A stretch of 64,000 nucleotides of DNA from an uncultured Prevotellaceae bacterium (GCA_946188395.1 CAMHUU010000012.1:1-64000), one strand, 5' to 3'; positions 10,316-21,009 are shown, numbered from the stretch's first letter. Notes: generated from the sequence alone by a model not told the origin. A program made the numbers and translations.

Positions 10316-11389
10316 TCCAAAACAACGATGATGAAAGAAATGATACGATTGCTGGTGATGATGGCGGTGATGCTGGCGGGAACTGCGACAGCAGAGGCGC
10401 AGGAGGCGAAGGCACAAGCGAAGGCACAGGAGGCGGTGGTGAACAAGCAGGAGGCGGTGGTGAACAAGCAGGAGGTGGTGGTGAACAAGCAGCGGCACTT
10501 TCGGAAGACGGTGCCTGCGGGGAACTACAGCGGCATCTGCTGGATGGGGGGCGAGCGCTATGCCGTCGTGGACGACAAGTCGCCGACGGCGGGGTTCCGG
10601 CCGATGACTATCGTGGTGGACTCGCTGACGGGTGACATTTTGTCAGTACGGGCTGACAGCCTGGTGACGAGCCACCAGCCGAACCGCGACGAGGAGGGCA
10701 TCTGCTATGTGGCGCAGACGAACACGGTATTCGTCAGTGGCGAGAAGGACGGACAGATCATTGAATACGCACTGGACGGACAGCCCACAGGGCGACGGCT
10801 GCACACGCCCGAGGTGTTTGCCAACACATACGACAACCGCGGATTCGAAGCGCTGACGTATAATGCCGTCACCCGCAGGTTTTGGACGACTACCGAGAAC
10901 ACGCTGCGCAGCGACGGCCAGCGCCCCAAGGCGGGGCGCAACATTGCCAACAGGCTGCGGCTGCAGAGCTTTGGTGACGACCTGGAGCCTCGCGAGCAGT
11001 ATTGGTACATCACAGACACGCTGTCGAGAGGCGGCGCCAAGAGCAAATGTACGCTGGGGGTGAGCGGAATTGCGGCGCTGGACGACGGACGGATTGTGGT
11101 GCTGGAGCGACAGGCGCTACGCACCGGCAACGGCATCGGATCGAGCACACGCATACGGCTCTATATGGTGAACCCGCAAGGACACGAGCCCGGCGACACG
11201 CTGGAGAAACAGCTGATGACGGAATTCAGCACGCGCATGAACCTGACGCGACGGAACTTTGCCAACTACGAAGGAATCTGCGTGGGTCCGCAGCTGGTGG
11301 ACGGACGGCAGGTGCTGCTGCTGGTGGCTGACTCGCAGAACCAGCACAAAGGGATGCTGCGCGACTGGTTCAGGTCGGTGGTATTTTAG
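10316..11389 (+). CDS. Secreted esterase-like-activity-of-phytase family protein
   Basis: Signal peptide MMKEMIRLLVMMAVMLAGTATAEAQ; GICWMGGERYAVVDD, NRGFEALTYN, NYEGICVGP. Exact start within the ORF from 10307 uncertain. Confidence 0.75.
   Translation, partial: SKTTMMKEMIRLLVMMAVMLAGTATAEAQEAKAQAKAQEAVVNKQEAVVNKQEVVVNKQRHFRKTVPAGNYSGICWMGGERYAVVDDKSPTAGFRPMTIVVDSLTGDILSVRADSLVTSHQPNRDEEGICYVAQTNTVFVSGEKDGQIIEYALDGQPTGRRLHTPEVFANTYDNRGFEALTYNAVTRRFWTTTENTLRSDGQRPKAGRNIANRLRLQSFGDDLEPREQYWYITDTLSRGGAKSKCTLGVSGIAALDDGRIVVLERQALRTGNGIGSSTRIRLYMVNPQGHEPGDTLEKQLMTEFSTRMNLTRRNFANYEGICVGPQLVDGRQVLLLVADSQNQHKGMLRDWFRSVVF
10430..10492 (+). repeat. 21-bp coding minisatellite x3 (EAVVNKQ)
   Basis: gaggcggtggtgaacaagcag at 10430, 10451; third copy at 10472 has one change. 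Confidence 0.95.
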
Positions 11390-11407
11390 TGGTGAGTGGT
11401 GAGAAAA

Positions 11408-11440
11408 AACAAAGGCGAATCGGAATGATTCGCCTTTATT
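11408..11440. terminator. Intrinsic terminator-like hairpin
   Basis: aaaggcgaatcggaatgattcgccttt. Confidence 0.8.
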
Positions 11441-11474
11441 CTTTGTTACCCGAAGTACGATTACTTCTGAATGA

Positions 11475-11622
11475 CTTGACCTTCGGTCGAGCTTGTTCAC
11501 GTTCGATAAAGCTAGAACGAGTTCTGCTTTATTCTCACTTAATCACAACTTGACCTTCGGTCGAGCTTGTTCACGTTCGATAAAGCCAGAACGAGTTCTG
11601 CTTTATTCTCACTTAATCACAA
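11475..11622. repeat. 74-bp tandem duplication containing a terminator hairpin and the last codons of the adjacent gene
   Basis: Copies 11475-11548 and 11549-11622 with one clear mismatch (aaagcTaga/aaagcCaga). Confidence 0.93.
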
Positions 11623-12229
11623 CCTTTTTACCGTCCTTAATGACTACACCCTTGTAGTTCTCAGAAACCTGCTGACCAGCGAGGTTGAAAGCGGCAGCGT
11701 TAGCCTTCTCGGCCTTAACGCCCTGGATGCCAGCGGTGCCGGTCTTGAACTCGAAGCCATAGAAGCCGAGCTTAGAACCTGCGCAGTAAACCTTGTAGGT
11801 CTTGTTGGCCTTGACGTTGAAAGTGTAAGTGCCATAGTACTTCTCGTCGACCTTGATACCGTTGAAATCCTCGAGAGCGGTGCCGTCTTCCTCAATATAG
11901 AAAGCCTTGTCGGCGTTCAGCACAACAGCAACAGTGATGTTACCATCGATAGAAGGAGTGAGCAGGTAGAAAGTACCATTCTCCTTGTTACCATTGGTGC
12001 CGTTACCGGGAGTGTAAGCAGCATAACCCTCAACCTGAGTGTCGGCCTGAGCTGCCTTGAAATCGTCGCCACCTTCACCGAAGACCAGCTTGCAGTTCTC
12101 TACACGCTTAGCCTTTGCCTGCTGTGTACCAGCAGCGATGGTCTCGCCCTCTTCCATGGCATACTTGCCCTGAGCGTTAACTGTCAAAGCCATTGCGGCT
12201 ACTGCAATAAGAGTAAAAATTTTCTTCAT
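11609..12229 (-). CDS. Small secreted protein with a T9SS-like C-terminus, possibly carbohydrate-binding
   Basis: MKKIFTLIAVAAMALTVNAQ start (12229); C-terminus FNLAGQQVSENYKGVVIKDGKKVVIK. Confidence 0.75.
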   Translation of the reverse strand: MKKIFTLIAVAAMALTVNAQGKYAMEEGETIAAGTQQAKAKRVENCKLVFGEGGDDFKAAQADTQVEGYAAYTPGNGTNGNKENGTFYLLTPSIDGNITVAVVLNADKAFYIEEDGTALEDFNGIKVDEKYYGTYTFNVKANKTYKVYCAGSKLGFYGFEFKTGTAGIQGVKAEKANAAAFNLAGQQVSENYKGVVIKDGKKVVIK

Positions 12230-12453
12230 ACGCGTTGTTTTGTTTGTTAAATTGTTAGTAAAATTAATATCTTCGTATTCGTTTTGTGCATAATAACACG
12301 GTGCAAAGTTACGCTTTTTGCAGAAAACAGCCAAATATTTAACGTTTTTATCACAAAAAAAGCACGCAAAGGTTTACGAAACAGGCAGAAAAAGGAAGGG
12401 CGGGCACCTGATGCGGTGCCCACCCCCACTCTATTGTGGATTCACAAAGGGAA

Positions 12454-12930
12454 TCAGTTCAGCACTTCTGATGCATTCCAAACCTTGGTGGCCAGCACGG
12501 TACGCATGCTGTCCTTCGACAGCGTCATGGTGACGGCGAAGTCGCGCTTGGGGTTCTTGGCATCGTCGAAGAGCGACGTGGGCAGCATGACCTTCTGCAC
12601 GATGTCGTTCTCGGCATTGGGCAGAGCAGCAACGCTGTTGAAGCTCTTCATGGCGTAGTCTAACTCGACATACATGGGATGCTCGATAATCTTGATGAGC
12701 TTCTCGCCATAGATGGTGGTGTCGCGCAACTCGACGAAACGAGCCTGTGCTGCCTCGGAGAGACTGCCGGGATTGGAGAGCGTGAAGTCAATCCAATAGT
12801 CCTGCTTGTCGCCCTGGGTGTGATTGGCCATAGGATCGCCCGTGATGTCGTTGTCCCTATTGCAGCTGAAGAACGTAGCCGACATGGCCAGAACAGCCAC
12901 CAGTACAGTTACAAATTTATAAATCTTCAT
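12454..12930 (-). CDS. Putative PUL lipoprotein
   Basis: MKIYKFVTVLVAVLAMSATFFSC lipobox; encoded after the SusCD genes on the same strand. Confidence 0.7.
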   Translation of the reverse strand: MKIYKFVTVLVAVLAMSATFFSCNRDNDITGDPMANHTQGDKQDYWIDFTLSNPGSLSEAAQARFVELRDTTIYGEKLIKIIEHPMYVELDYAMKSFNSVAALPNAENDIVQKVMLPTSLFDDAKNPKRDFAVTMTLSKDSMRTVLATKVWNASEVLN

Positions 12931-12978
12931 AGTCTTACTTATTATTATTTATTATTTTTTATTTAGGGCGCAGCCCGC

Positions 12979-15354
12979 TTACTTTCCCTTCAGCAGACGC
13001 TGGCAACCAGCACCACTCTTGTAGATGGCTGAGTTGAAGACGATGTCGTTCTGCTTGTAGTAGAGGCCGTCGATACCCTTGTCGGTATGATAGTCCTTAC
13101 CGGTAGGCGTCTCGCCGATGAAGTACTTCGGATTGGGATCCAGCATCAGGTCGGTAGCACGCAAGGTCTGATCGCAATGAACTTCCAGCTCGGCTTCACC
13201 TGCGGGATAGATACCCTCGCCACCCTTGATGAACTTACCAGGAGCATTCGACGTAGCATTGAATGCGTTGGCCGAGAAGGGCTGACCGTTGGTCAGATAC
13301 TCTTCATCGTTGGTGGTCCAGTTGTTGTAGATGTTGAAGGTGACCTGTCCGCTGCCGTCGCCACCCTGGATGTTACGGGTGTCCCAACCAGCACCGTTCA
13401 TGAGACGGTTCTTGTCGTTAGCATCCTTGGTGAGGATGATGACGTTGTCGTGGAACTCGAGCAGTGAACCACCAGGATTGTAGCGGGTGTTCAGAATCGG
13501 GTTGTTGGCCACGGTACAGAAGTTGACGAAGGTGTTGTGGTGCAGGCTGATGTGCCAGCGTACACTCTCGTCCCAAACCAGATTGCGGTTGTTGTCGGTA
13601 ACGACTGAGCGCTTCGGGTTGTTGTAGAATACGCAGTCGCTGATTTCGACATCCTGCAAGATGTTGGACTTGGTCTTTCCGTTGTGGTCGCCGAAGATGT
13701 AGGCGTAGTCACCACCGGTCTGTGCATAGTATCCGCAGTTGTAGAAGTCGCAGCCTACGAGGCGGATGTGCTGGATGTAGAAGTCGTTAGAACCCTGAAT
13801 ACGGAAGAATCCGCGGATGAGACCCTGGAACGAGCAGTTGCGCCACTCGAGCGTGGTGACGTTGATACCCATACCGTTGGAGTACATGTTCATAAAGTAG
13901 TTACCGACGGCACCGCCGATACCCTCCTGAGCATGTCCGTAGTTGGTGGCCTGCGGCACGTTGACGTCGAGGTCCATGAAGCGGACGGAGTCGATGTCGA
14001 GCGTGATAGAGGCATTCTCACCGGCAACGGGCTGACGACCCAGCATGAAGTTACAGGTGCGGACACTTGAACCAGACTTGTACATACCGGCCAGATAGAA
14101 CTTGGCGCGACCCTTACCAGCTGCCAGGTCGGCAGGATTGGTACGGATGGTGAGACCCTTGTAGATCTGAACGTTCGAGCTGACGAAGTAGGTCTTGCCG
14201 CCTTCCAGATAGAACTGCTGGTTCTCGGCAGATGTGCTGCTGGCGCAATAGTCGTCCAGAATCTGGTCGAGCTTGCAAGCCTGATACTGCGAGATGTCGT
14301 AGATGTTCCAGGTAGCAGGATCGGTACCAACGGTATCGTTAGCCCATACGACGTGGTTGACGAGGATGGGAGGAGCGGGAGTACCCTTGGTGCGCTTCAT
14401 CGTGGTGTTGAAGCAAGCGTCGATGGCCAGCGGAATCTCCTTGTCCCAAACGTTGATGTTGTAGCAAGAGTTCTCGGAGAGTCCCTCGACAACGATCTCG
14501 GCAATGCCTGCCTCGTTCCATGCCGACTCGGGAATGTCGTACTTGACGAACTTGGCAGGAACGACAGCGTTGGGCGTACCGGCGTTGGGCTCGAAGGTCA
14601 GGTAGTCGACAGCAAGCATGTTCTGCTCGGCATCCTTGAAGTGCCAGTACTGACGGAACTTGTCCTTCTCGGCATCCTTATAGGTAGCAATGTTGCGGTT
14701 GAGGGTTACCTTCATCGAGGTCTTGGTGATGTCGGACACCTGGATGACAAAGGGCACCCAGTCGCGGGCACTGGTCTCGAGGGCTACGTAGTCGGCCCAC
14801 TCACGGAGGTTACCCATGCCGTGCCACAGCGAGTTCTTCGGATCGTTCTTCCAGTCGGCGTCGGGGGTGTTGAGCACATCGTAGACACCCGACTCGCCAT
14901 TCCACAGCTGATAGCCGGCAGGATTGAACGAGTGGAGGGCACGGATGGCAAAACGATAGACGGACTGATAGTTCAGATTCTCGATGATGAGGTTGTAGCG
15001 GTTCTTGTCGGCAATGACGACATGGCCAACGAGCGACTTGCCTTCCTCGTTATTGAGCGACTGGTTCCAGCCATTCTCACCTTCAGCGACATAGGCCACG
15101 GGGGTGGTCCACATGATTTCATAACCTACGGCGTCGTCGACTACATACCAATACAGGTTGGCGGTGTTGTAGTCGGTAATGACGGTATTGTAGGGGTCGT
15201 TCGAACCCTTGTTCGTACTGTTGTCGTTACGGAACATGGGGCGGAACAAGCGACCATCGGCACCTTCGGGCACGCTGTTGTTGTCATCGTCCTTACAAGA
15301 GTAGAAGGACAATGTCGTCAGAAGGGCCAGTGATAACAATAATATCTTTTTCAT
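12979..15354 (-). CDS. DUF4957/DUF5123-type pectate-lyase-like surface lipoprotein
   Basis: MKKILLLSLALLTTLSFYSC lipobox; FnIII-like N-terminal half; beta-helix-like C-terminal half. Confidence 0.75.
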   Translation of the reverse strand: MKKILLLSLALLTTLSFYSCKDDDNNSVPEGADGRLFRPMFRNDNSTNKGSNDPYNTVITDYNTANLYWYVVDDAVGYEIMWTTPVAYVAEGENGWNQSLNNEEGKSLVGHVVIADKNRYNLIIENLNYQSVYRFAIRALHSFNPAGYQLWNGESGVYDVLNTPDADWKNDPKNSLWHGMGNLREWADYVALETSARDWVPFVIQVSDITKTSMKVTLNRNIATYKDAEKDKFRQYWHFKDAEQNMLAVDYLTFEPNAGTPNAVVPAKFVKYDIPESAWNEAGIAEIVVEGLSENSCYNINVWDKEIPLAIDACFNTTMKRTKGTPAPPILVNHVVWANDTVGTDPATWNIYDISQYQACKLDQILDDYCASSTSAENQQFYLEGGKTYFVSSNVQIYKGLTIRTNPADLAAGKGRAKFYLAGMYKSGSSVRTCNFMLGRQPVAGENASITLDIDSVRFMDLDVNVPQATNYGHAQEGIGGAVGNYFMNMYSNGMGINVTTLEWRNCSFQGLIRGFFRIQGSNDFYIQHIRLVGCDFYNCGYYAQTGGDYAYIFGDHNGKTKSNILQDVEISDCVFYNNPKRSVVTDNNRNLVWDESVRWHISLHHNTFVNFCTVANNPILNTRYNPGGSLLEFHDNVIILTKDANDKNRLMNGAGWDTRNIQGGDGSGQVTFNIYNNWTTNDEEYLTNGQPFSANAFNATSNAPGKFIKGGEGIYPAGEAELEVHCDQTLRATDLMLDPNPKYFIGETPTGKDYHTDKGIDGLYYKQNDIVFNSAIYKSGAGCQRLLKGK

Positions 15355-15382
15355 ATCAATTATCAATTTTCAATTATCCATT
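15355..15382. repeat. 7-bp tandem array at the SusD/DUF5123 junction
   Basis: ATCAATT ATCAATT TTCAATT ATCCATT; overlaps the susD stop at 15381-15383. Confidence 0.9.
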
Positions 15383-17525
15383 AATAACCATAGTAGTTCT
15401 TATAGACACCACCCGAGCGGGCAATAGCTTCGTCAGGAATAGGCAGCAGATAGCGCACAGCAGGCAGACGGCTGATGTTGGCCTGGGCATCGTTAGGATT
15501 GATGCTGAAGGGCTGTGCAGAGCCATTGTTGACGACAACGATGTTGCCGGCCTGATTGATGCGGATATAACCATAGAGCGAGTAGACAACCTGGTTCTTG
15601 GGCGTACCGTCGTCGTTCGACCAAGCCAGCGTAGTGGTGGTCCAGGCAACGGTATTGGATGCTGTCGACAGACCGGTGATAGTCTTCGGCGACACAGCCT
15701 CGAAGTCCATCTCGTTGTCCTCGAAATACTTGGCAGGAGCGGTACCTGTGGGGTTCTGCATAGCACCATTGTAAGGATTAGCCACGTAGAACATGTAGAC
15801 GCCACGGTTGGGGAAGTTCGGATCGACATAGTTGCGGACGAGGATAGAGTACATGCTCTGTACGAATACCTCGCTGTAGGGCACCTTGTCGTACTCCTCG
15901 ACCATGTCGATGTAAGACGACGTACCGGCCATAGCCTCGGTGACTGCATAGTAGTCGAGGAAGGTAAAGAACACCTTCTCGGCATACATGTTGTTGCGGA
16001 CGAGGTCCTTCCAACGCATGTTCTCGCCGGCAAACTCCCACTTGCGCTCGTCGAGCACCAGCTTCAGGAAGTCGGCCTTAGAAGTAGCGGCAGCGACATA
16101 CTGGTCGACCTTCTCGGCCTGAGCCTCAGAGTCGAAGGCACGACGGCGAACGGTCTTCAGTGCCTCCTGAGCGGCAGCGGTAGGACCAGAGAGTTCGTTC
16201 TCGGCCTCGGCAAACATCAGCAGCACGTCGGCATAGCGGATGTAGGCGAAGTTGATACCAGTAGCACCCGTGGTGGTCTTACCCAGACCATTCGAGTTCC
16301 ACAGCTTCGACCACTTGTTGTTGTGCATAGCATAGTCGAGGCGCATGGTGGGCAGGCCCTGGTTAGAATAGTACCACAGACCGCAGATGTAGTCGCGGCG
16401 CACGTCGAGGCTGTCGAATGAGTAGCCGTAGAAAGCAGTAGTGCGTACGCCACCGCTGGTAGCACCCCAGGCAGAGTTCGTATAGTCGGTCTCCACACCG
16501 GTGTCGACACCGTTCGTCGGACCCTGGGCATAACCCCAGTTACCGTTGGTCTCCTTGGCAAAAGGAATCTCGAAGATGGGGTCGTCGCCAGTAGAAGCCA
16601 CGAAGTTACACTCGTCGATGAACACGTCGCGGAAGCTCTTGTTCAGACGGTGACCACCAGCGTCGATGATGCGCTTGGTGTAGTCGCGGGCAATGATGTA
16701 ATACTCCTGATAGTTGGAGGGACGTGTCATCTGATAGTTGGTGGCGTCGTTGGCATCGTGGTTCAGCGAGTAACCGCCAGCCTGCAGGGCCAGACGGGCT
16801 ATCATGGCGTAGGCAGCCTCCTTGGTGATACGCTCGGGGGCAGCCACCTTACCATCCTGGTCGGAGTACATATACTCGGCAGCGTGGCGCAGGTCGGCGA
16901 TGAGCGCGTCGCTCACCTGCTGACGCGGCGTGATGGCGGGATTCAAGTCGTCAGTCTCGTAAGTAGACTTCAGCGTGAAGGGGATGTCGCCCCAGTAGCT
17001 CAACAGCTCGTGATAGAACATGGCGCGCATCACCTTGGCCTCACCCATCATCTGGGTCAGACTGGTAACCTTGGGCACCTGAACGGTGCTGATGGTACCG
17101 TCGGCAGCCTCAGAGGCAGCGTCCTCGGTCTCTTCCTTATAGATGCTGCTGTTCTGCAGGTTGAAGATGAACTCGTTGGCTGTCTCGACAGCTGAATAGA
17201 GGTTGTTCCAAAGTGTTTCCACGTTGTTGGCGTCGGAACGCACGTCGAAACGACGGGGCTGATTGCCAGCTGCGGCTTCGTTCGAGTTGGCATAGAAGTC
17301 AACGTCGCTGTTCAGCTGGAAATCGTTATACAGCTTGCCACCGAACAGGTTGTCGGAGCAAACCTTTGCATAGACGCCATACAGGGCGGTACGTGTCTCA
17401 CCCTCGGAGCCGAACACCAATTCCGTACTTGCTACGTTGGTGGCCGGATCTGTTTCCAAATAGTCGTTGCACGAAGTCAACGCCAGCATGGCCAGTCCAC
17501 TGATAAATATCTTATTAAGTTTCAT
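15381..17525 (-). CDS. RagB/SusD family nutrient uptake lipoprotein
   Basis: MKLNKIFISGLAMLALTSCNDYLETDPATN; YADVLLMFAEAENELSG. Confidence 0.93.
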   Translation of the reverse strand: MKLNKIFISGLAMLALTSCNDYLETDPATNVASTELVFGSEGETRTALYGVYAKVCSDNLFGGKLYNDFQLNSDVDFYANSNEAAAGNQPRRFDVRSDANNVETLWNNLYSAVETANEFIFNLQNSSIYKEETEDAASEAADGTISTVQVPKVTSLTQMMGEAKVMRAMFYHELLSYWGDIPFTLKSTYETDDLNPAITPRQQVSDALIADLRHAAEYMYSDQDGKVAAPERITKEAAYAMIARLALQAGGYSLNHDANDATNYQMTRPSNYQEYYIIARDYTKRIIDAGGHRLNKSFRDVFIDECNFVASTGDDPIFEIPFAKETNGNWGYAQGPTNGVDTGVETDYTNSAWGATSGGVRTTAFYGYSFDSLDVRRDYICGLWYYSNQGLPTMRLDYAMHNNKWSKLWNSNGLGKTTTGATGINFAYIRYADVLLMFAEAENELSGPTAAAQEALKTVRRRAFDSEAQAEKVDQYVAAATSKADFLKLVLDERKWEFAGENMRWKDLVRNNMYAEKVFFTFLDYYAVTEAMAGTSSYIDMVEEYDKVPYSEVFVQSMYSILVRNYVDPNFPNRGVYMFYVANPYNGAMQNPTGTAPAKYFEDNEMDFEAVSPKTITGLSTASNTVAWTTTTLAWSNDDGTPKNQVVYSLYGYIRINQAGNIVVVNNGSAQPFSINPNDAQANISRLPAVRYLLPIPDEAIARSGGVYKNYYGY

Positions 17526-17529
17526 ATCG

Positions 17530-17564
17530 TTTTCAATTTTCAATTACTAATTATCAATTAGAAC
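17530..17564. repeat. 7-bp tandem array at the SusC/SusD junction
   Basis: TTTTCAA TTTTCAA TTACTAA TTATCAA TTAGAAC; susC stop at 17558-17560. Confidence 0.9.
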
Positions 17565-20500
17565 GTAACGTTGACACCACAAGAGAATGTACGTGCACGC
17601 GGATAGCGGTTGTAGTCCATAGAAGGAGTGAGACCCGACTGTACGTCCACCTCAGGATCGTAACCAGAATACTTGGTCAGGATGAAGAGGTTGGAAACAG
17701 ACACATACGCGCGAACCTTATTTAAATAGATCTTCTTGATAACACTCTTCGGCAAGGTGTAGCCGAGGGTAATGTCAGAGCAACGGATGAACGAGCCGTC
17801 CTCGACGAAGGAGTCGAGCATGATATTAGTAACCAGGTCGGCGGGATTCCACTTGTTGACGTTGGCATTCATGTCCTTATAGAGACCGGGCATACCGTCG
17901 AGGTTACCATTCTTATAGAGAGACTCACCGGTGATGTCGTGTCCGCTCAGGTCGGTATAACCGTCGGGAGCACTGTAACGCCAGCGGCCGTCAGCAAACT
18001 TAGCATAAACGTTGGTGAAGTTGTTCTGGCTGCTCGACATGCTTGACAATGCATAAGCAGTAGCATTGTAGACGTCGAAGTCGAGCATGTAGGTGAAGTT
18101 GGCTACGAAGTCGAAGTCCTTCCACTGACCAGAGATACCAAAACCACCCTGCCACTTCGGCGTGGTGCGACCAATGACGGTCTTGTCGTTCTGGTCGATC
18201 TGTCCGTCGCCGTTCAAGTCCTTGATGCGGATCTTGCCAGGCATGGTAGAATAGCCTGAGTGTGAACCACCCAGCACACCGTTACCCGAGTTGCCCTCGT
18301 AACCGTCGGTGATGGTACCGCCAACGAGAATGCCATTGACAACACCCTTACCCTTCGGGTTGGCAGCATAGGTCGATGTGGTAGGATACAGGAACTCGTC
18401 CCAAGTGTAGAGTCCGTCGTAGACGTAGCCGTACATCAGACCGAGCTCGCCGCCCACCTCGAGGAGGTAGTCGTTCTGGTCGCTGGACTTCCAGGCACCT
18501 GCGTAGTTGTAGATGCGGGTGTCGGTAGCGTTCAACTCCTTGATGGTCATCTTGTTGTGACCCAGCGTGAAGTTGGCACTCAACACGTAGTCCTTACCGC
18601 GAAGGATGTCGCCATTGATGGTTAACTCCCAACCGTTGTTGTTCACCTTACCGATGTTCTGCATCTGACGGCTGTAACCTGACACACTGGGGATGGGCGA
18701 CTGATAAAGCAGGTCGCGAGTGGTGTTCCAGTAGATTTCCGGCGTAATGGTGATGCGTCCGCCGAACAGCGAGATGTCGGCTGCCAAGTTGCGGGTGATG
18801 GTGGTCTCCCACTTGATGTCCTTGTTAGGATAGCTGCCGGGAGCGCTGTAGTAGAGCTCACCATTGGCGGCAGTGGTAGAAGCGAACTCAGGACCACCCG
18901 AGTTGCTTGACGTATAGAGGAAGCGCCACAGGTCGTCGCTGATGTTGTTGTTACCGGCGAGACCGAAGGCGGCGCGAATCTTCAACTGGTCGATCCACTT
19001 CACGTCCTTCAGGAACTTCTCGCGATTGACAACCCAAGCACCACTGACTGAGGGGAAGTAACCCCACTGGTTGCCGGGAGCGAACTTCGAGCTACCGTCG
19101 GCACGGAACGTAGCCGAGAGCAGATACTTGTGATCGTAGTTGTAAGAAACCTGTCCGAAGAACGATGCGGTGCGGTTTGCCGTAGAGCGCAGCGTGTAGG
19201 TGTCGGCAGCATAAGGCTGACCCAGGGCCATGTTGTTGATAGCAGTCTCGGCGTCGATACCACGATCGAACAGGTGAGCGGTCTGCTTGTTCTCCTTATA
19301 CTGGGTGTTGTAGATTTCCTGACCGAGCAGGAACGACAGGTTGTGCATGTCCTTGATACTCATGTCGTAGCTGGCGGTATTGGTCCAGGTGTACGACTCG
19401 GTGGTGCGCTTGGTGAGTGCAGCAACCGGCATCTGCTGGTGGACGGTGCTCTGACCGGTAGAGGTCAGCCAACCCCAGTAGCGCTGGGTATCGCGGAAAG
19501 AGATGTTATAGTTACCCTCGGAACGGAGCACGAGGCCCTTGATGGGCGTCCACTTCAGCGAGAACTGCTGAGAGATGGCGTAGCTGTGCTTCTTCTGGGT
19601 ATTGGTGTTGATATCGCTCACAGGGTTCGTCAGGTTGAAGCGCTCTGCGTCAGCAGCATCCTCCATGATTGAATAGTTACCCCAACCGCGCAGACCACTG
19701 GTAGGCTGATAGCGCAGCACACGGTCGACCAGACCACCCGAACCTACGTTGGCACCACCGGCACCCTCGTCGCGACGATAGGTCAGCTTGGGGTTGTAGG
19801 TGAACTCGAGGTTCTTGGTAATCTTGGTGTTAAGCTTGAAGTTCACATTGGTACGGCGAACACCAGAACCGAGGATGATACCTACGTCCTCCGACTGGGT
19901 CAGCGAGAGGTTGAAACGAGTAGACTCGTTACCACCGCCTACAGTGACGTTGGCCGAATAGCTCATCGGGTGGTTGCCCAATACCTCGTCCTGCCAGTCG
20001 TTGGTGGGCTGGTTGTAATAAAGAACGTTATCCTTGGGGTTACCGAAGTCACCGCGGAAGGCCTTCTGCCAGCTGTCGCGGGCACCGCCACCGTTACTCG
20101 AGGCGCGGTCGTACATCAGGTCGACAAACTGACCGGTATTCATCAGCTTCATCGAGCGAGTCAGCGACGATACGCTCAGACGACCGTTGAACGACACCTG
20201 AACCTTACCGGCCTGGGCGCTCTTGGTGGTGACGATAACAACACCATTACCACCCTTCGCACCGTAGATGGCGGTCAGAGAGGCATCCTTCAGAACGTCG
20301 ATAGAAGCAATATCCGAGGGAGGGATATCGTTGATGTTAGCCACCTGGAAACCGTCGACGATGAACAACGGGTCGTTCGACTGGGTTACTGACGTAGCAC
20401 CACGAACGCGGATGTTGATGTCGGCACCAGGCTGACCGTCGGTAGTCGTTACCTGCACACCGGCAATCTTACCCGTCAGGGCCTCAGCGGCTGACGATAC

Positions 20501-20911
20501 AGGAACCACAGCCAGTTTGGCACCCGAGACAGAACCCACGGAACCCGTCAGGTCCTTACGAGCCTTGCTGGTGTAACCAACGACAACGACTTCTTCCAGA
20601 GAAGCATTGTCGTCCTGCAAGGTAATCTTCAAATCGCCTCCTGTAGCATTGACCTCCTGGGTGACCATACCGATGTATGATACCACGATGGTCTTCGACT
20701 TCTGGAGCTTCAAGGTGAAGTTTCCGTCGAAGTCGGTGACTGCTGCATTCTTGGCATTACCCTTCTCTACTACGGTTGCGCCAATAACGGGTTCTCCCGT
20801 CGCGTCCGTAACCGTACCCTTAGCGGTAGTCTGAGCCATAGCCTGGCCACACACTAAGAGCAGACACCATAATAGTGTCAGTCGGAAAATACTCTTAATC
20901 TTAACAGACAT
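17558..20911 (-). CDS. SusC/RagA family TonB-linked outer membrane protein
   Basis: Carboxypeptidase-D-like N-terminus, plug LEEVVVVGYTSKARKDLTGSVGSV, IYGAKGGNGVVIVTTK. Confidence 0.96.
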   Translation of the reverse strand: MSVKIKSIFRLTLLWCLLLVCGQAMAQTTAKGTVTDATGEPVIGATVVEKGNAKNAAVTDFDGNFTLKLQKSKTIVVSYIGMVTQEVNATGGDLKITLQDDNASLEEVVVVGYTSKARKDLTGSVGSVSGAKLAVVPVSSAAEALTGKIAGVQVTTTDGQPGADINIRVRGATSVTQSNDPLFIVDGFQVANINDIPPSDIASIDVLKDASLTAIYGAKGGNGVVIVTTKSAQAGKVQVSFNGRLSVSSLTRSMKLMNTGQFVDLMYDRASSNGGGARDSWQKAFRGDFGNPKDNVLYYNQPTNDWQDEVLGNHPMSYSANVTVGGGNESTRFNLSLTQSEDVGIILGSGVRRTNVNFKLNTKITKNLEFTYNPKLTYRRDEGAGGANVGSGGLVDRVLRYQPTSGLRGWGNYSIMEDAADAERFNLTNPVSDINTNTQKKHSYAISQQFSLKWTPIKGLVLRSEGNYNISFRDTQRYWGWLTSTGQSTVHQQMPVAALTKRTTESYTWTNTASYDMSIKDMHNLSFLLGQEIYNTQYKENKQTAHLFDRGIDAETAINNMALGQPYAADTYTLRSTANRTASFFGQVSYNYDHKYLLSATFRADGSSKFAPGNQWGYFPSVSGAWVVNREKFLKDVKWIDQLKIRAAFGLAGNNNISDDLWRFLYTSSNSGGPEFASTTAANGELYYSAPGSYPNKDIKWETTITRNLAADISLFGGRITITPEIYWNTTRDLLYQSPIPSVSGYSRQMQNIGKVNNNGWELTINGDILRGKDYVLSANFTLGHNKMTIKELNATDTRIYNYAGAWKSSDQNDYLLEVGGELGLMYGYVYDGLYTWDEFLYPTTSTYAANPKGKGVVNGILVGGTITDGYEGNSGNGVLGGSHSGYSTMPGKIRIKDLNGDGQIDQNDKTVIGRTTPKWQGGFGISGQWKDFDFVANFTYMLDFDVYNATAYALSSMSSSQNNFTNVYAKFADGRWRYSAPDGYTDLSGHDITGESLYKNGNLDGMPGLYKDMNANVNKWNPADLVTNIMLDSFVEDGSFIRCSDITLGYTLPKSVIKKIYLNKVRAYVSVSNLFILTKYSGYDPEVDVQSGLTPSMDYNRYPRARTFSCGVNVTF

Positions 20912-20959
20912 AAATTAGTAGTTTTAAAAAATTAATAAATAAATAGAATATTCTGGTTG

Positions 20960-20967
20960 CAAAGGTA
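20960..20967 (-). promoter_or_regulatory. Bacteroidales -7 box for susC-1
   Basis: TACCTTTG on the minus strand. Confidence 0.65.
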
Positions 20968-21009
20968 CAAAGATTTATTAAGATTTCCAAAAGTTAACAA
21001 ATCTTTCTT

